From: Chlorobiota bacterium
GTDB lineage: Bacteria; Bacteroidota; Ignavibacteria; OLB7
Assembly: GCA_021296135.1 (NCBI GenBank)
Contig: JAGWAZ010000004.1
Location: 1-55,323 of the forward strand
Length of the DNA stretch: 55,323 nt
Direction: 5' to 3'
Below, piece after piece: positions 17,792-28,832 of the stretch. The position numbers and the translations under genes are program-made. The notes under the pieces are model-generated. The model saw only the letters and a program-made list of their open reading frames with translations. It searched no databases and had not been told where the DNA came from. The first letter of the stretch is position 1; each line of letters starts with the position of its first letter.

Positions 17792-18328
17792 ATGACCAAA
17801 GAGCAGAAACAAGAAGTAGTTCGGGAACTGACCGAAATGTTCAACGGCGTTGCCGGCTTCTACTCGATTGATTTCACAGGGCTGACTGTTTCCGATACTA
17901 TTGACTTGCGTCGGGAATTCAGGAATGCCGGTGTGAACTATCGTGTTGCCAAAAACACGCTTATCAAGCGGGCACTTGGTGAGACTGGCCGGTTTGATGA
18001 GATCATCGACAGGCTGGTCGGGCAGACGGGGATAGCAATTGGCTATGATGACCCTGCTGCACCGGCTCGTATCTTGAAAAAGTTTATCGATGATAAGAAG
18101 TTAGAGACGCCAAAGCTGAACTTTGCTGTTATTGAAGGAGTTGTCTACAAAGGGGATCAACTCAAAAAGGTAGCTGCAATGCCATCGCGTCAGGATATCA
18201 TGGCCTCGATCGTCGGTTCGTTGCATGCATCAGTATCCGGCATAGTTGGCTCGATCAACGCTGTCATGCGTGATCTTGCCTCCGTAATCAAGGAAGTTGC
18301 CAAAAAGCAATCCGAGGAAGCTGAGTGA
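17792..18328 (+). CDS. rplJ: 50S ribosomal protein L10
   Basis: 178 residues. L10 anchors L7/L12 dimers on the ribosomal stalk. Conserved features include the N-terminal MTKEQKQEVVRELTEMF, the central YRVAKNTLIKRAL, and a C-terminal helix for L7/L12 binding ending in EVAKKQSEE. It is followed by rplL after 86 bp. Confidence 0.97.
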   Translation: MTKEQKQEVVRELTEMFNGVAGFYSIDFTGLTVSDTIDLRREFRNAGVNYRVAKNTLIKRALGETGRFDEIIDRLVGQTGIAIGYDDPAAPARILKKFIDDKKLETPKLNFAVIEGVVYKGDQLKKVAAMPSRQDIMASIVGSLHASVSGIVGSINAVMRDLASVIKEVAKKQSEEAE

Positions 18329-18414
18329 GCGTTGATTGACAACGTCAATCCCGATTTCTGAACGAAGAAACAAAAAGAAATTCATTATTCAATTTTATCC
18401 AAGAGGAAAAGATC

Positions 18415-18795
18415 ATGGCGAACATTGAAGAGATGGTAGAACAAATCAGCAATCTTACGCTTGGCGAGGCTGCCGAGTTGAAGACCGCTCTTGAGGATAA
18501 ATTCGGTGTTTCGGCTGCGGCTCCTGTAATGATGGGAGGACCGATGCCTAGTGCTGATGGTGGAGCAGGTGCTGGTGAGGAGCAGACCGAGTTTACGGTC
18601 GAACTGACAAGCGCTGGTTCACAGAAAATCAACGTTATCAAGGCGGTTCGTGAGATTACAGGACTTGGACTGAAAGAGGCAAAAGATCTGGTTGAAGGAG
18701 CGCCAGGACCTGTTAAGGAAGATGTTTCTAAGGAAGAGGCTGAAGAGGTCAAGAAGAAGCTGGAAGAGGCTGGTGCCCAGATTACACTCAAGTAA
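18415..18795 (+). CDS. rplL: 50S ribosomal protein L7/L12
   Basis: 126 residues. The N-terminal dimerisation domain ([22 protein letters not shown]) is followed by a Gly/Ala-rich hinge and the factor-binding C-terminal domain, which contains [20 protein letters not shown] and ends in ITLK. AAGAGG lies 8 bases before the ATG, a good ribosome binding site. Confidence 0.97.
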   Translation: MANIEEMVEQISNLTLGEAAELKTALEDKFGVSAAAPVMMGGPMPSADGGAGAGEEQTEFTVELTSAGSQKINVIKAVREITGLGLKEAKDLVEGAPGPVKEDVSKEEAEEVKKKLEEAGAQITLK

Positions 18796-19123
18796 TCAGG
18801 TCTCTTTTCAAGAAATTTACTGTTGTATCATGGCTCCCTGTCCTTTATTCCGGGCGGGGGGACTGATTGCGTTCAGTAAGTCTTCGGCAGAGAGGCTTTT
18901 CAGAGGCCCCTTTCTTCGGAAAAGTGGAAATGCAATATCAATGAAAACGACACGTCGCGATTGACGCGTATGCTCCTGAATCGTAACGTCAGCCCGGCTA
19001 TTCTATCAACAGGGTTGGCAAAAACAGAGGGGGGCAGAGTCAATACTGGCGTATCAGTCCGAGTGAATGCCGAAATCTACCTGCAAAGGCAGTCATACAC
19101 ACCATATTAACACACGATTGTAA
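18796..19123 (+). other. Untranslated spacer between rplL and the rplL-rpoB signal
   Basis: About 330 bp with no convincing gene on either strand. It precedes a terminator-like hairpin and belongs to the long rplL-rpoB spacer, which in other bacteria carries processing or attenuation signals. Confidence 0.5.
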
Positions 19124-19169
19124 GGATTCTCAGACCATCTATGATGATGGCCTGATGAGTCCGTTTTTT
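19124..19169 (+). terminator. Attenuator/terminator between rplL and rpoB
   Basis: GGATTCTCAG (19124-19133) pairs with CTGATGAGTCC (to 19162) with one bulged base and one G-T pair. An inner CCATC/GATGG stem caps it, and GTTTTTT follows at once. This is a well-formed intrinsic terminator inside the ribosomal protein-polymerase operon, 110 bp before rpoB. Partial termination at this place is known in E. coli; here the same role is inferred. Confidence 0.65.
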
Positions 19170-19186
19170 GTTTGAATGAAACTATA

Positions 19187-19214
19187 GCTTCCGTCTTTTT
19201 TAGTAATCGGAAGC
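19187..19214 (+). promoter_or_regulatory. Second hairpin upstream of rpoB
   Basis: GCTTCCG (19187-19193) pairs with CGGAAGC (19208-19214) around a T-rich 14-base loop, just downstream of the terminator-like structure. It could be a processing site or help set read-through into rpoB. No proof from sequence. Confidence 0.35.
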
Positions 19215-19278
19215 CTTGAAACAGCCTAAAACGAAACATCTTACCCCAAACAGAATATAATTGACCGGAGGAATCAGA

Positions 19279-22200
19279 GTGAGCACTATGGGAACTAACG
19301 GCTATCAAAAGAAAGAACGTCTATCGTTTGCCCGAGTTGACAAGATTCTCGATATGCCGGACCTGCTCAATGTGCAGGTTGGGGTATATCATGATTTTCT
19401 TCAGGCAGATGATCTATCTGAAGAACGGAATCCAACGGGATTGCAGCAGGCTTTCCTGGCGAATTTTCCGATTCTTGACGCACGTGAAATTTTTACCCTG
19501 GAATTCCTGGACTATCGTATTGAACGATCGAAGTACACTGTTGAGGAGTGCCGTGATCGCGAACTGACGTACGCCGCCTCTTTGAAGGCGCGGCTCCGTC
19601 TCAGCTCAAAGGCCGACGAGGATTCGGATGATTACATCGAGACAATTGAGCAGGAAGTCTATATGGGAAATATCCCGATGATGACCAATCGGGGTACGTT
19701 TGTTATCAACGGTGCTGAGCGTGTGGTTGTATCGCAGTTACACCGTTCGCCCGGTGTCTTTTTCTCCGATGCAATTCACCCGAACGGGACGCGCATCTTC
19801 TCAGCGCGTATTATTCCCTTCCGAGGATCATGGGTGGAGTTCACAACTGACATCCAGAATGTGATGTATGCCTACATCGATCGGAAGAAAAAATTCCCTG
19901 TGACAATGCTCCTGCGTGCTCTCGGATTCTCCTCGGACGATGAGCTTCTGGAACTCTTCTCACTAACTGAGGAGGTCAAGCTCTCTGAGTTGACTGCCGA
20001 TGAAGAGCAGGTGATTGCCGGCGATACTATCGACATGAACACTGGTGAAATTGTTGCCAGCAAAGATGATCCGGTTACCGAAGAGTTGGTGGAGAGGCTA
20101 CAGGAGGCAGGTGTCAAGACCGTGAAGGTCTATACCGAAGATGCTTCGGAAAATGACTCGGTTGTTATCCTCAAGACAATTGACAAAGATATCTCGCGAA
20201 GCGAAGAAGACGCTCTGGAGGCAATCTATCGACAACTCCGTTCAGGCGAGGCCCCCGATCTGGAGACGGCCCGTGCTCTTATTGAAAAGCTCTTCTTCAA
20301 TCCGAAGCGATACGATCTTGGCGAAGTTGGGCGTCATCGAATCAACGATCGATTGAAGCTTGATATCCCAACCGACCAGACAACGCTAACACGCGACGAC
20401 ATTGTTGCGATCATTCAGTATTTGATAGAGCTTCATGCCGGTAAGCGTCAGGTTGATGATATTGACCATCTTGGTAATCGTCGTGTGCGGACGGTTGGCG
20501 AGCAGCTTACGCAGCAGGTCAACATCGGTATGTCCCGTATGGCTCGCACGATCAAGGAGCGGATGAACATCCATGACATGGATAACTTCGCCCCTTCAGA
20601 GCTGGTGAATGCCAGAACGGTGACCTCAGTGATCAACACGTTCTTCGGAACGAACCAGTTGTCGCAGTTTATGGATCAGACAAATCCGCTTTCAGAGATG
20701 ACACACAAGCGGAGAATGTCAGCACTTGGTCCGGGTGGTCTCACACGTGAACGAGCCGGATTCGAGGTCCGTGACGTTCACTATACACACTACGGACGGC
20801 TCTGTCCGATTGAGACACCCGAAGGTCCGAACATTGGTCTGATCTCCTCGCTCTGTATTCATGCTCGAATTAATGATTTCGGGTTTATCGAAACGCCATA
20901 TCGTGTTGTCAAGAATGGCAAAGTAACTGATCAGATCGCCTATCTCTCTGCTGAAGAAGAGGAGGGGGCACTGATCGCTACGGCAACCGTGAAAATCGAT
21001 AAGAATGGAAAGATAGATCAGGAGCGTGTTCGTGCCCGCCGGTCAGGTGACTTTGTGATGGCCGATCCGAAGGATATCGAGTTCATGGACGTTGCTCCTA
21101 ACCAGATTGTCTCGGCTGCTGCTGCTATGATTCCGTTCCTTGAGCACGATGACGCTAACCGAGCTCTCATGGGATCAAACATGCAACGCCAGGCTGTTCC
21201 ATTGCTTCGACCCGAAGAGCCGGTTGTTGGCACGGGCATGGAGTCGAAAATTGCTATCGACTCGCGTGCAATTATCACAGCCGAGCGGGATGGCGAGGTG
21301 CAGTATGTCGATTCAACGAAGGTCGTTGTCAAGTACTATAATGATCTGTCGCGCGACGAGGAACGTGTCACATTCGTTGATGATAGCAGACGCGAGTATA
21401 ACTTGACAAAGTTCTTCCGCACGAACCAGGATACTTGTGTTAACCAGCGACCTGTTGCTAAAGTAGGAGAGCGATTCAAGAAGGGGGATGTTCTTGTTGA
21501 TAGCAGTTCCACCCGAAATGGTGAGCTGGCTCTCGGACGGAACCTCCTTGTCGCCTTTATGCCGTGGCGTGGTTACAACTTTGAGGATGCGATTGTTGTT
21601 TCCGAACGGCTTGTGAATGAGGATACTTACACCTCGGTTCATATCGACGTCCACTCAGTTCATGTGCGTGATACCAAGCGGGGTGAGGAGGAACTGACGC
21701 GGGAGATCCCGAACGTCAGCGATGAAGCGGTGCGTAATCTCGACGAACATGGCATTATCCGTGTCGGCTCCGAGGTTACTGAAGGGGATATTCTGGTTGG
21801 CAAGATTACGCCGAAAGGGGAGACCGACCCGACACCTGAAGAGAAACTTCTCAGGGCGATTTTCGGCGAGAAGGCTGGAGACGTAAAAGATGCTTCTATG
21901 AAACTTCCTCCGGGCAGCAAGGGAGTTGTTATCAATTCTCAGTTGTTCAGTCGTCGCATTATCACAAAGGATACCGATGTGCGCAAGGAGGAGAAGAGGC
22001 GCCAGGAGATGTTGGATCGGCAGATACAGGAGTCGATTGAGACCTACACGAGAATGCTTGCTGAAAAGCTCGGTCATTTGCTCGATGGAGAGATCTCTCT
22101 CGGCATCAAGGATCTTGATGGCTCAACGATAATTCGCGCAGGAACTGCTCTGAAGGATGACACCTTTATCGAAAAGCTGGCCGACGGTGCTGATCTTGCA

Positions 22201-23082
22201 ACCCTTGACGCAGACAAGGACTGGGTCGATAACAAGAAGAAAAACAAGCTGGTTGCCGGCTGCTATCGTAACTATCGTACTGTGATTGGCCGGGTCGTTG
22301 AGGATACAGAGATTGAGAAGAACAAGGTGATTCAGGGGGATGAATTGCAGCCGGGCATTATGCAGATGGCAAAAGTCTATGTTGCCAAGAAGCGCAAGTT
22401 GCAAGTTGGTGATAAGATGGCCGGTCGTCACGGAAACAAGGGTGTGGTTGCGAAGATTGTTCGGGCTGAGGACATGCCATTCCTTCCCGATGGTACGCCT
22501 ATTGACATTGTCCTGAATCCTCTTGGTGTTCCGTCGCGAATGAATCTTGGACAGTTATACGAGACAGCTCTTGGATGGGCAGGGCAGAAGCTCGGCCTCA
22601 ACTTTGCTACGCCGATCTTTGATGGTGCACGTTGGGAAGATGTTGAGGAGTGGCTTGAGAAAGCAGGACTTGATCCGAGTGGAAAGACCGATCTCTATGA
22701 CGGTCGAACCGGTGAGAAATTCGATCAGCAGGTGACCGTTGGCGTTATCTACATGCTGAAGCTTTCTCACCTTGTTGAGGACAAGATTCATGCTCGTTCA
22801 ATTGGCCCATACTCTCTTATCACGCAGCAACCACTCGGTGGTAAGGCACAGTTCGGTGGACAGCGTTTTGGAGAGATGGAGGTCTGGGCGCTCGAAGCCT
22901 ATGGAGCTGCAAACGTCTTGCAGGAGATTCTGACGGTCAAGTCGGACGACGTGCATGGACGTGCCAAGGCATATGAGACAATCGTCAAGGGAGAGAATCT
23001 TCCTGAACCGAATATCCCGGAATCATTCAACGTGCTTGTGCGTGAGCTTCAGGGCCTTGGCCTTGAGGTCAAGATTGACTGA
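19279..23082 (+). CDS. rpoB: DNA-directed RNA polymerase subunit beta
   Basis: 1267 residues from GTG at 19279, chosen because GGAGG lies 7 bases before it; an ATG at 19288 and a TTG at 19261 are alternatives. The rifampicin-binding region SQFMDQTNPLSEMTHKRRMSALGPGG carries the usual sensitive residues (Asp, His and Ser at the E. coli 516, 526 and 531 equivalents). GDKMAGRHGNKGV and the C-terminal GGKAQFGGQRFGEMEVWALEAYGA are also conserved. It forms the catalytic core with the next gene, rpoC, 77 bp downstream. Confidence 0.97.
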   Translation: MSTMGTNGYQKKERLSFARVDKILDMPDLLNVQVGVYHDFLQADDLSEERNPTGLQQAFLANFPILDAREIFTLEFLDYRIERSKYTVEECRDRELTYAASLKARLRLSSKADEDSDDYIETIEQEVYMGNIPMMTNRGTFVINGAERVVVSQLHRSPGVFFSDAIHPNGTRIFSARIIPFRGSWVEFTTDIQNVMYAYIDRKKKFPVTMLLRALGFSSDDELLELFSLTEEVKLSELTADEEQVIAGDTIDMNTGEIVASKDDPVTEELVERLQEAGVKTVKVYTEDASENDSVVILKTIDKDISRSEEDALEAIYRQLRSGEAPDLETARALIEKLFFNPKRYDLGEVGRHRINDRLKLDIPTDQTTLTRDDIVAIIQYLIELHAGKRQVDDIDHLGNRRVRTVGEQLTQQVNIGMSRMARTIKERMNIHDMDNFAPSELVNARTVTSVINTFFGTNQLSQFMDQTNPLSEMTHKRRMSALGPGGLTRERAGFEVRDVHYTHYGRLCPIETPEGPNIGLISSLCIHARINDFGFIETPYRVVKNGKVTDQIAYLSAEEEEGALIATATVKIDKNGKIDQERVRARRSGDFVMADPKDIEFMDVAPNQIVSAAAAMIPFLEHDDANRALMGSNMQRQAVPLLRPEEPVVGTGMESKIAIDSRAIITAERDGEVQYVDSTKVVVKYYNDLSRDEERVTFVDDSRREYNLTKFFRTNQDTCVNQRPVAKVGERFKKGDVLVDSSSTRNGELALGRNLLVAFMPWRGYNFEDAIVVSERLVNEDTYTSVHIDVHSVHVRDTKRGEEELTREIPNVSDEAVRNLDEHGIIRVGSEVTEGDILVGKITPKGETDPTPEEKLLRAIFGEKAGDVKDASMKLPPGSKGVVINSQLFSRRIITKDTDVRKEEKRRQEMLDRQIQESIETYTRMLAEKLGHLLDGEISLGIKDLDGSTIIRAGTALKDDTFIEKLADGADLATLDADKDWVDNKKKNKLVAGCYRNYRTVIGRVVEDTEIEKNKVIQGDELQPGIMQMAKVYVAKKRKLQVGDKMAGRHGNKGVVAKIVRAEDMPFLPDGTPIDIVLNPLGVPSRMNLGQLYETALGWAGQKLGLNFATPIFDGARWEDVEEWLEKAGLDPSGKTDLYDGRTGEKFDQQVTVGVIYMLKLSHLVEDKIHARSIGPYSLITQQPLGGKAQFGGQRFGEMEVWALEAYGAANVLQEILTVKSDDVHGRAKAYETIVKGENLPEPNIPESFNVLVRELQGLGLEVKID

Positions 23083-23159
23083 TCGAGTGATGACAGAGAG
23101 TCATCGGACAGGAAGTTGTCGTTAGTAACTATTCAGAACATCAACATAGAGGGATCGCC

Positions 23160-26100
23160 GTGTACACACAACCCAACCAGATTGTCGGGCAGAACTTTCG
23201 GCGGATCATGATTAAGCTCGCATCGTCGGACGATATTCTCAATCGTTCGCATGGCGAGGTAACCAAGCCGGAGACGATCAACTATCGGTCTTTCCGTCCG
23301 GAAAAGGACGGCCTTTTCTGCGAAAAGATCTTTGGACCGGTACGCGATTGGGAATGCCATTGCGGCAAGTACAAACGCATCCGATACAAAGGCATCATCT
23401 GCGATCGATGTGGCGTAGAGGTCACACAGAAAGCCGTCCGTCGCGAGCGGATGGGGCATATAGCATTGGCTGTACCAGTTGTGCATATCTGGTACCTGAA
23501 GTCATTACCGTCGAAGATCGGTGCTGTTCTTGGTCTGCCGACCAAAGATGTTGAGCGTATCGTCTATTACGAGTCATACGTCGTAGTGCAGCCGGGTGAA
23601 ACAGGACTGCAGGTGATGGACTTGTTGACCGAGGAGCAGTACCTCGACATCATGGCATCGTTGCCCCCGACCAACGATGAGTTAGATAATAATGACCCAA
23701 AGAAATTTATCGCGTTGATAGGTGCGGAGGCAATCAAGGAGATCCTCAAACGGGTTGACCCTGAGAGCCTTGCAATAGAATTGCGTGAAAGATCTAAGAC
23801 TGAAACTTCACAGCAGAAGCGGCAGGAAGCGCTGAAGCGACTTCGTGTTGTCAATGCGTTCCGGAAGAAGATGGACTCCAATATCGAGCCGAACCTTCCG
23901 GAATGGATGGTACTTGATGTAATTCCGGTCATTCCACCTGAGTTGCGTCCGTTGGTTCCGCTTGAGGGAGGACGTTTTGCTACGTCCGACCTGAATGATC
24001 TCTACCGTCGCGTCATTATCCGTAATAACCGTTTGAAGCGGTTGATGGATATTGAAGCACCCGAGGTTATTCTTCGGAACGAGAAACGCATGTTGCAAGA
24101 GGCGGTTGATGCACTCTTCGATAATTCGCGAAGGGGATCGTCAGCTCGTGCCGATTCTTCTCGTGCTCTGAAGTCTCTCTCGGATATCCTGAAAGGGAAA
24201 CAGGGACGTTTTCGTCAAAACCTTCTCGGTAAACGTGTTGACTATTCAGGCCGTTCGGTAATCGTCGTCGGCCCGGAGATGCGTTTGCATGAGTGCGGTC
24301 TCCCAAAAGATATGGCCGTTGAGTTGTTCAAACCGTTTATCATTAAGAAGCTGATTGAACGGGGTCACGTAAAAACTGTAAAGTCGGCTAAGAAGGTTGT
24401 AGAGCGGAAGACAAACGAAGTATGGGACATCCTGGAAACAGTAATTGATGGGCATCCTGTTCTACTGAACCGTGCACCAACGCTTCACAGACTCGGTATC
24501 CAGGCCTTCCAGCCACGACTCGTTGAAGGTAAGGCAATCCATCTTCATCCGTTGGTCTGTACAGCGTTCAACGCTGACTTCGATGGTGACCAGATGGCGG
24601 TACACGTTCCACTCAGCTACGATGCGCAGCTTGAGGCAATGCTTCTGATGCTCTCATCGCACAACATTATCTCAGCGCAGAGCGGTGATCCGATTGCCGT
24701 CCCATCGCAGGATATGGTTCTGGGCTGTTATTACATCACAAAAATCTACCCAGGTTCGAAAGGTGAAGGGAAGCTCTTCTCCTCACCGGATGAGGTGATT
24801 GTTGCCTATAACACGAAGCGCGTCGATCTGCACGCCAGGATCAAGGTTCGCATCAATGGTGAATTGATCGAGACCTCAGTTGGTCGTGTCATTTTCAATG
24901 ATATTGTGCCGGAGGAGCTTGGCTATCTCGATACGCTTCTTACAAAGAAAGAGCTAACCCGGCTGATTTCGGAGTGCTTCCGCAAGGCGAAATCGCTGAA
25001 GACTGTTCGCTTCCTTGATCACTTGAAGGATATGGGCTTCGGCTACGCAACTGCGGGTGGATTGTCGGTGTCAATTTCAGATGTGATTGTCCCGGAGGAA
25101 AAGGACGATATCATCACACGTGCTCAGGGCGAGGTGGACAGACTTCAGAACTTCTATCTCGAGGGCGTTATCACAAACGGCGAACGATATAACAAAGTAA
25201 TCGACGTTTGGTCGAATGCCACAAATCGTATTTCACAACATCTCCAAGCCGATCTTAAAGAGGACAAGCATGGATTCAACACGTTCTGGATGATGCTTGA
25301 CTCAAAAGCTCGTGGTTCCACCGAGCAGATCAAGCAGCTTGGTGGCATTCGTGGTCTGATGGCGAAACCACAGAAATCGTTGTCCGGTGGTGTTGGTGAG
25401 TTGATCGAAAACCCGATCACTTCCAACTTCAAGGAAGGCCTGACGATTCTTGAATACTTCATCTCGACACACGGTGCTCGCAAGGGTCTGGCCGATACAG
25501 CCTTGAAGACTGCGGATGCAGGGTATCTGACGCGCCGTCTGATCGATGTGGCTCAGGATTCGATTATCACCGAGCATGATTGTGGTACAATCCGTGGCCT
25601 TGAGATGAAGGCGTTGAAGGATGGAGAGAATGTAAAGGAACATCTGCACGAGCGCGTTCTCGGTCGTGTTGCCCTGGAAGATGTCATCAATCCTCTGACA
25701 GATGAAATCAGTGTCAAGACTGGAGAGTTGGTTAGCCAGGATGAGGCGCAGGAGATTTCCGAGACACCGATCGAGATGGTTAAGATCCGGTCGGTCCTGA
25801 CGTGTGAGACTGCTCGCGGTATCTGTGCGAAGTGTTATGGCACGAACATGACAACCGGCAACCTCTCGAACGTTGGCGAAGCTGTCGGCATTATTGCTGC
25901 ACAGTCGATCGGTGAGCCGGGAACACAGCTTACGCTTCGTACATTCCACACCGGTGGTACGGCATCTCTTGTAGCATCGCAGAGTACAGTTCAGGCAAAG
26001 AGCGAAGGCAAGGTCCATTACGGGGGCATTCGTGATATTGAACGTATCGATGTTGATCCGGATACGGGTATGGAATCTACCGCTCGTGTTGTTATAGGAC

Positions 26101-27458
26101 GCGCCGGCGTACTGGAAATTCGCGACGAGGATAATCGTACTGTCAGCAAGTATGATGTTGCATACGGTTCGATCCTTCATGTAACTGACGGCGACGTAGT
26201 AAAACGTGGAACGGTCCTGTATGAATGGGATCCGTACAACAACGTAATCATTACCGACAAGGAAGGAACTGTCCGGTATAAGGATCTGATTCCCAACCAG
26301 ACATATCGGGATGAGCCTGACGAGCAGACCGGATATATAACGAAAGTCACAATCGAGACAAAGGATCGCACAAAGCAACCTGCGATTGAGATTCTGAACG
26401 AGGATGGTGGACTGATCCAGCAATACATTATTCCGACTCGTGCCCACATCAATGTGGACGAAGGAGAATATGTGCGGCCTGGTACACCTATGGCAAAGAT
26501 TCCACGAGAGGTTGGAAAGACGAGCGATATTACCGGTGGTCTACCACGTGTAGTCGAGTTGTTTGAGACCCGCTCACCGCAACAGCCGGCAGTAGTCTCC
26601 GATATTGAGGGGACGGTCTCCTTCGACAAGCCGAAGCGTGGCAACCGTATTCTCGTCGTCACATCGCTTGATGAGAAGACCCGTATGGAATACTCAATCA
26701 GCTTCGGTAAACACCTCCTTGTGCAGGAGGGTGACTTTGTTCGCTCTGGCGAGCGCCTTTCCGACGGTCCGATCGATCCGCATGATATTTTGCGGATCAA
26801 GGGTGTCAGTACTGTTCAGGAGTACATCGTAAACGAGATTCAGGAGGTTTATCGCTTACAAGGCGTGAAGATCAATGACAAACATATTGAGGTAATCGTC
26901 CGCCAGATGCTTCAGAAGGTGCGTATCATCGATTCAGGCGACACACGTTTCCTCGAGGGAGACCAGGTTGATCGCTTTGAGTTCGAAGATGAAAACAGTA
27001 CCATGAAGTCTCAGGTCGTGATTACTGATAAAGGTGGAAGTCGCTTTAAGGTTGGCCAACTTGTTGCCAAGCGGAAGCTCCGCGAAACAAATGCCGAATT
27101 GAAGAAGAAAGGGAAAGATTCGGCAAAGTCACGAGCGGCTGAACCGGCCACGAGTGAACCGTTGCTCCTCGGAATTACGCAGGCATCCCTAACAACAAAG
27201 TCGTTTATCTCGGCTGCCTCATTCCAGGAGACCACAAAGGTGCTGACCGATGCAGCGATTGCAGCAAAGGTCGATAACCTGCATGGTCTGAAGGAGAATG
27301 TGATAATGGGGCGCTTGATTCCAGCCGGTACCGGATTGCGCAAGTACAAGGAGCTTCTTGTGTCAAGCACGAACGACAACATCATTGAAGCGCATGAGAC
27401 AAAGGAAGGGACAGAAAAGATGTCTCCATCCAAAGCTGCGAAGGTTCTGATCGACTAA
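23160..27458 (+). CDS. rpoC: DNA-directed RNA polymerase subunit beta'
   Basis: 1432 residues, GTG start at 23160 preceded by GAGGG. The N-terminal zinc ribbon reads [20 protein letters not shown]. The catalytic metal-binding motif [12 protein letters not shown] is present near residue 465. A second zinc site lies around [13 protein letters not shown], and the trigger-loop region around [20 protein letters not shown] follows. The length and domain order match Bacteroidota beta' subunits. It ends the operon; a strong terminator follows 30 bp later. Confidence 0.97.
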   Translation: MYTQPNQIVGQNFRRIMIKLASSDDILNRSHGEVTKPETINYRSFRPEKDGLFCEKIFGPVRDWECHCGKYKRIRYKGIICDRCGVEVTQKAVRRERMGHIALAVPVVHIWYLKSLPSKIGAVLGLPTKDVERIVYYESYVVVQPGETGLQVMDLLTEEQYLDIMASLPPTNDELDNNDPKKFIALIGAEAIKEILKRVDPESLAIELRERSKTETSQQKRQEALKRLRVVNAFRKKMDSNIEPNLPEWMVLDVIPVIPPELRPLVPLEGGRFATSDLNDLYRRVIIRNNRLKRLMDIEAPEVILRNEKRMLQEAVDALFDNSRRGSSARADSSRALKSLSDILKGKQGRFRQNLLGKRVDYSGRSVIVVGPEMRLHECGLPKDMAVELFKPFIIKKLIERGHVKTVKSAKKVVERKTNEVWDILETVIDGHPVLLNRAPTLHRLGIQAFQPRLVEGKAIHLHPLVCTAFNADFDGDQMAVHVPLSYDAQLEAMLLMLSSHNIISAQSGDPIAVPSQDMVLGCYYITKIYPGSKGEGKLFSSPDEVIVAYNTKRVDLHARIKVRINGELIETSVGRVIFNDIVPEELGYLDTLLTKKELTRLISECFRKAKSLKTVRFLDHLKDMGFGYATAGGLSVSISDVIVPEEKDDIITRAQGEVDRLQNFYLEGVITNGERYNKVIDVWSNATNRISQHLQADLKEDKHGFNTFWMMLDSKARGSTEQIKQLGGIRGLMAKPQKSLSGGVGELIENPITSNFKEGLTILEYFISTHGARKGLADTALKTADAGYLTRRLIDVAQDSIITEHDCGTIRGLEMKALKDGENVKEHLHERVLGRVALEDVINPLTDEISVKTGELVSQDEAQEISETPIEMVKIRSVLTCETARGICAKCYGTNMTTGNLSNVGEAVGIIAAQSIGEPGTQLTLRTFHTGGTASLVASQSTVQAKSEGKVHYGGIRDIERIDVDPDTGMESTARVVIGRAGVLEIRDEDNRTVSKYDVAYGSILHVTDGDVVKRGTVLYEWDPYNNVIITDKEGTVRYKDLIPNQTYRDEPDEQTGYITKVTIETKDRTKQPAIEILNEDGGLIQQYIIPTRAHINVDEGEYVRPGTPMAKIPREVGKTSDITGGLPRVVELFETRSPQQPAVVSDIEGTVSFDKPKRGNRILVVTSLDEKTRMEYSISFGKHLLVQEGDFVRSGERLSDGPIDPHDILRIKGVSTVQEYIVNEIQEVYRLQGVKINDKHIEVIVRQMLQKVRIIDSGDTRFLEGDQVDRFEFEDENSTMKSQVVITDKGGSRFKVGQLVAKRKLRETNAELKKKGKDSAKSRAAEPATSEPLLLGITQASLTTKSFISAASFQETTKVLTDAAIAAKVDNLHGLKENVIMGRLIPAGTGLRKYKELLVSSTNDNIIEAHETKEGTEKMSPSKAAKVLID

Positions 27459-27488
27459 GTCAGAGCTTCCATTCATTCTCTATCTCAT

Positions 27489-27524
27489 CGCTCTCGGTGC
27501 TTTTGCGCCGAGAGCGGTTTTTTT
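27489..27524 (+). terminator. Intrinsic terminator of the rpoBC operon
   Basis: CGCTCTCGG (27489-27497) pairs perfectly with CCGAGAGCG (27508-27516), a 10-base loop lies between, and seven T follow (27518-27524). Confidence 0.92.
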
Positions 27525-27783
27525 AGCGATGAAGTAGGAGGGATGAGAAAGAGTTTATAGAGTTGAGCGTTAACCACAGAGCCTGCCCACCGAAGGAGGG
27601 TCTTTAGCCTGCGCCGGGAGTCGAGAGTCAAAGAGTTGAGGGTCGGGATAGGTTGGAGCCCCGGCATCCTTGCGGGCCTTGTTTTCCTGCTGTCTGCTAA
27701 CAAACAGTTCATAAATTTGAATTGAGGAATACCAGAAAGCACATCTCTGACGTCTGAAATCTGATGTCTGTCAATTATTCGGT
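27525..27783 (+). repeat. Intergenic repeat-bearing spacer (GAGTC-type plus AGCCCCGGC element)
   Basis: No gene is visible. 27615-27647 holds degenerate copies of GAGTC/GAGTT (GGGAGTCGAGAGTC, AAGAGTTGAGGGTC). About 6 bases later comes GGAGCCCCGGCATCCTTGC (27655-27673). A matching pair of elements occurs at 44205-44280. Confidence 0.5.
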
Positions 27784-28602
27784 ATGGATGTTTTCAATGA
27801 TATCAGTAGTGAGTTGTCTTCCCGGCTTAAGGGGAGAACTTCGGATGCTTTTCTGGTCATTCTCGGATCTGGGATGAGCCGGTCGTTTGCTGAGGAGGAG
27901 TATGAGGTCATTGGCGTGCTTTCCAACAGGGATCTGGATGGACATCCGGGAAAGGTAGGGCTGTGGTGGCATAAGGAGATACCGGTGATTCTTTCCCTTG
28001 GCCGAGACCATCTCTATGAGGGTAGCTCTACAGAGCAAGTTGTCTCCTTGATCGACTGCGTTGCTCTGCTTGGCCTTCGCAGGCTCATATTGACAAACGC
28101 GGCTGGGGGACTTCATCCTTTATTGCAGACCGGTGATTTGATGATGCAGACCGGATATCTTACAACGCTCGCCGGATCAAAGAGACTCCGTAGAGGGAAT
28201 CTCTCCTATCGCCATCCGGAGGGTACTTTTGTTTTCTCAGATCGATCTTCTTCTCTCATGCCACATCTGATAATATCAGTACAGGCTGAGGCTCTCAAAC
28301 GAGGAGTTGTTCTGAAAGAAGGAACGTATGCCGGTGTTCTGGGACCGAGCTACGAAACATCAGCTGAGATTCGAATGTTACGATACATGGGAGGAAATGC
28401 GGTCGGTATGTCTACAATAACTGAAGTTGAGGCTGCTTTCAGTAATGGAATGGACGTTATGGGTTTTTCGTTGATAACAAATGTGCTGAGCGACACGAAT
28501 CAGAAAGTGGTTACGCATGATGAGGTGACTGAGGCAGCGAGCAGAGCGGGGAAGAGCGTGAGAGTTGCCATTGAAACAGCAGTGGAGGTGATGGGACAGT
28601 AG
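27784..28602 (+). CDS. punA: Purine nucleoside phosphorylase (trimeric type)
   Basis: 272 residues, the length of the trimeric PNP class that splits inosine or guanosine with phosphate. Visible family landmarks are VILGSGMS at residues ~25-32, GHPGK (phosphate loop region), LTNAAGGLHP, GPSYETSAEIR, and VGMSTITEVEAA followed by FSLITNVLS (base-binding region, where many family members have N). The ATG at 27784 has no clear ribosome binding site. It stands alone between the rpoC terminator and a minus-strand gene, so it is probably its own unit in purine salvage. Confidence 0.9.
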   Translation: MDVFNDISSELSSRLKGRTSDAFLVILGSGMSRSFAEEEYEVIGVLSNRDLDGHPGKVGLWWHKEIPVILSLGRDHLYEGSSTEQVVSLIDCVALLGLRRLILTNAAGGLHPLLQTGDLMMQTGYLTTLAGSKRLRRGNLSYRHPEGTFVFSDRSSSLMPHLIISVQAEALKRGVVLKEGTYAGVLGPSYETSAEIRMLRYMGGNAVGMSTITEVEAAFSNGMDVMGFSLITNVLSDTNQKVVTHDEVTEAASRAGKSVRVAIETAVEVMGQ

Positions 28603-28629
28603 TATGAGTTTGGGACAGTAGTATAAGTT
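28592..28629 (+). repeat. 19-bp tandem duplication across the punA stop codon
   Basis: TGGGACAGTAGTATGAGTT (28592-28610) is followed immediately by the same 19 bases with one change (28611-28629). The first copy contains the punA stop TAG. Confidence 0.7.
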
Positions 28630-28652
28630 ATTGAGGGCCCAGGCACTTTTTC

Positions 28653-28742
28653 GGATCATCCCCGCGCATTTAGGGAGCAGGGTCGAGACAAGGAGAGGGA
28701 TCATCCCCGCGCATGCAAGGAGTAGAGGCCAGAAGCATCTGC
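28653..28742 (+). repeat. Two 45-bp degenerate tandem units
   Basis: Both units begin with the identical 17 bases GGATCATCCCCGCGCAT (28653 and 28698) and stay partly similar for some 25 more bases (AGGGAGCAGG versus AAGGAGTAGA). Two units only. Confidence 0.6.
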
Positions 28743-28832
28743 TGATCCTTCCGGCTTATACTATCTATGAAGCGTAGATTTATCAAGAGAGTCTGTTCTC
28801 AATAACTCCATAAACTCTACGAACATAAACTC

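Noticed and set aside
19151-19185. CTGATGAGTCCG followed by GAAAC, resembling a hammerhead ribozyme core
   Set aside because: No stem II partner (GGAC) follows GTCC, and the same bases form the better-supported terminator stem.
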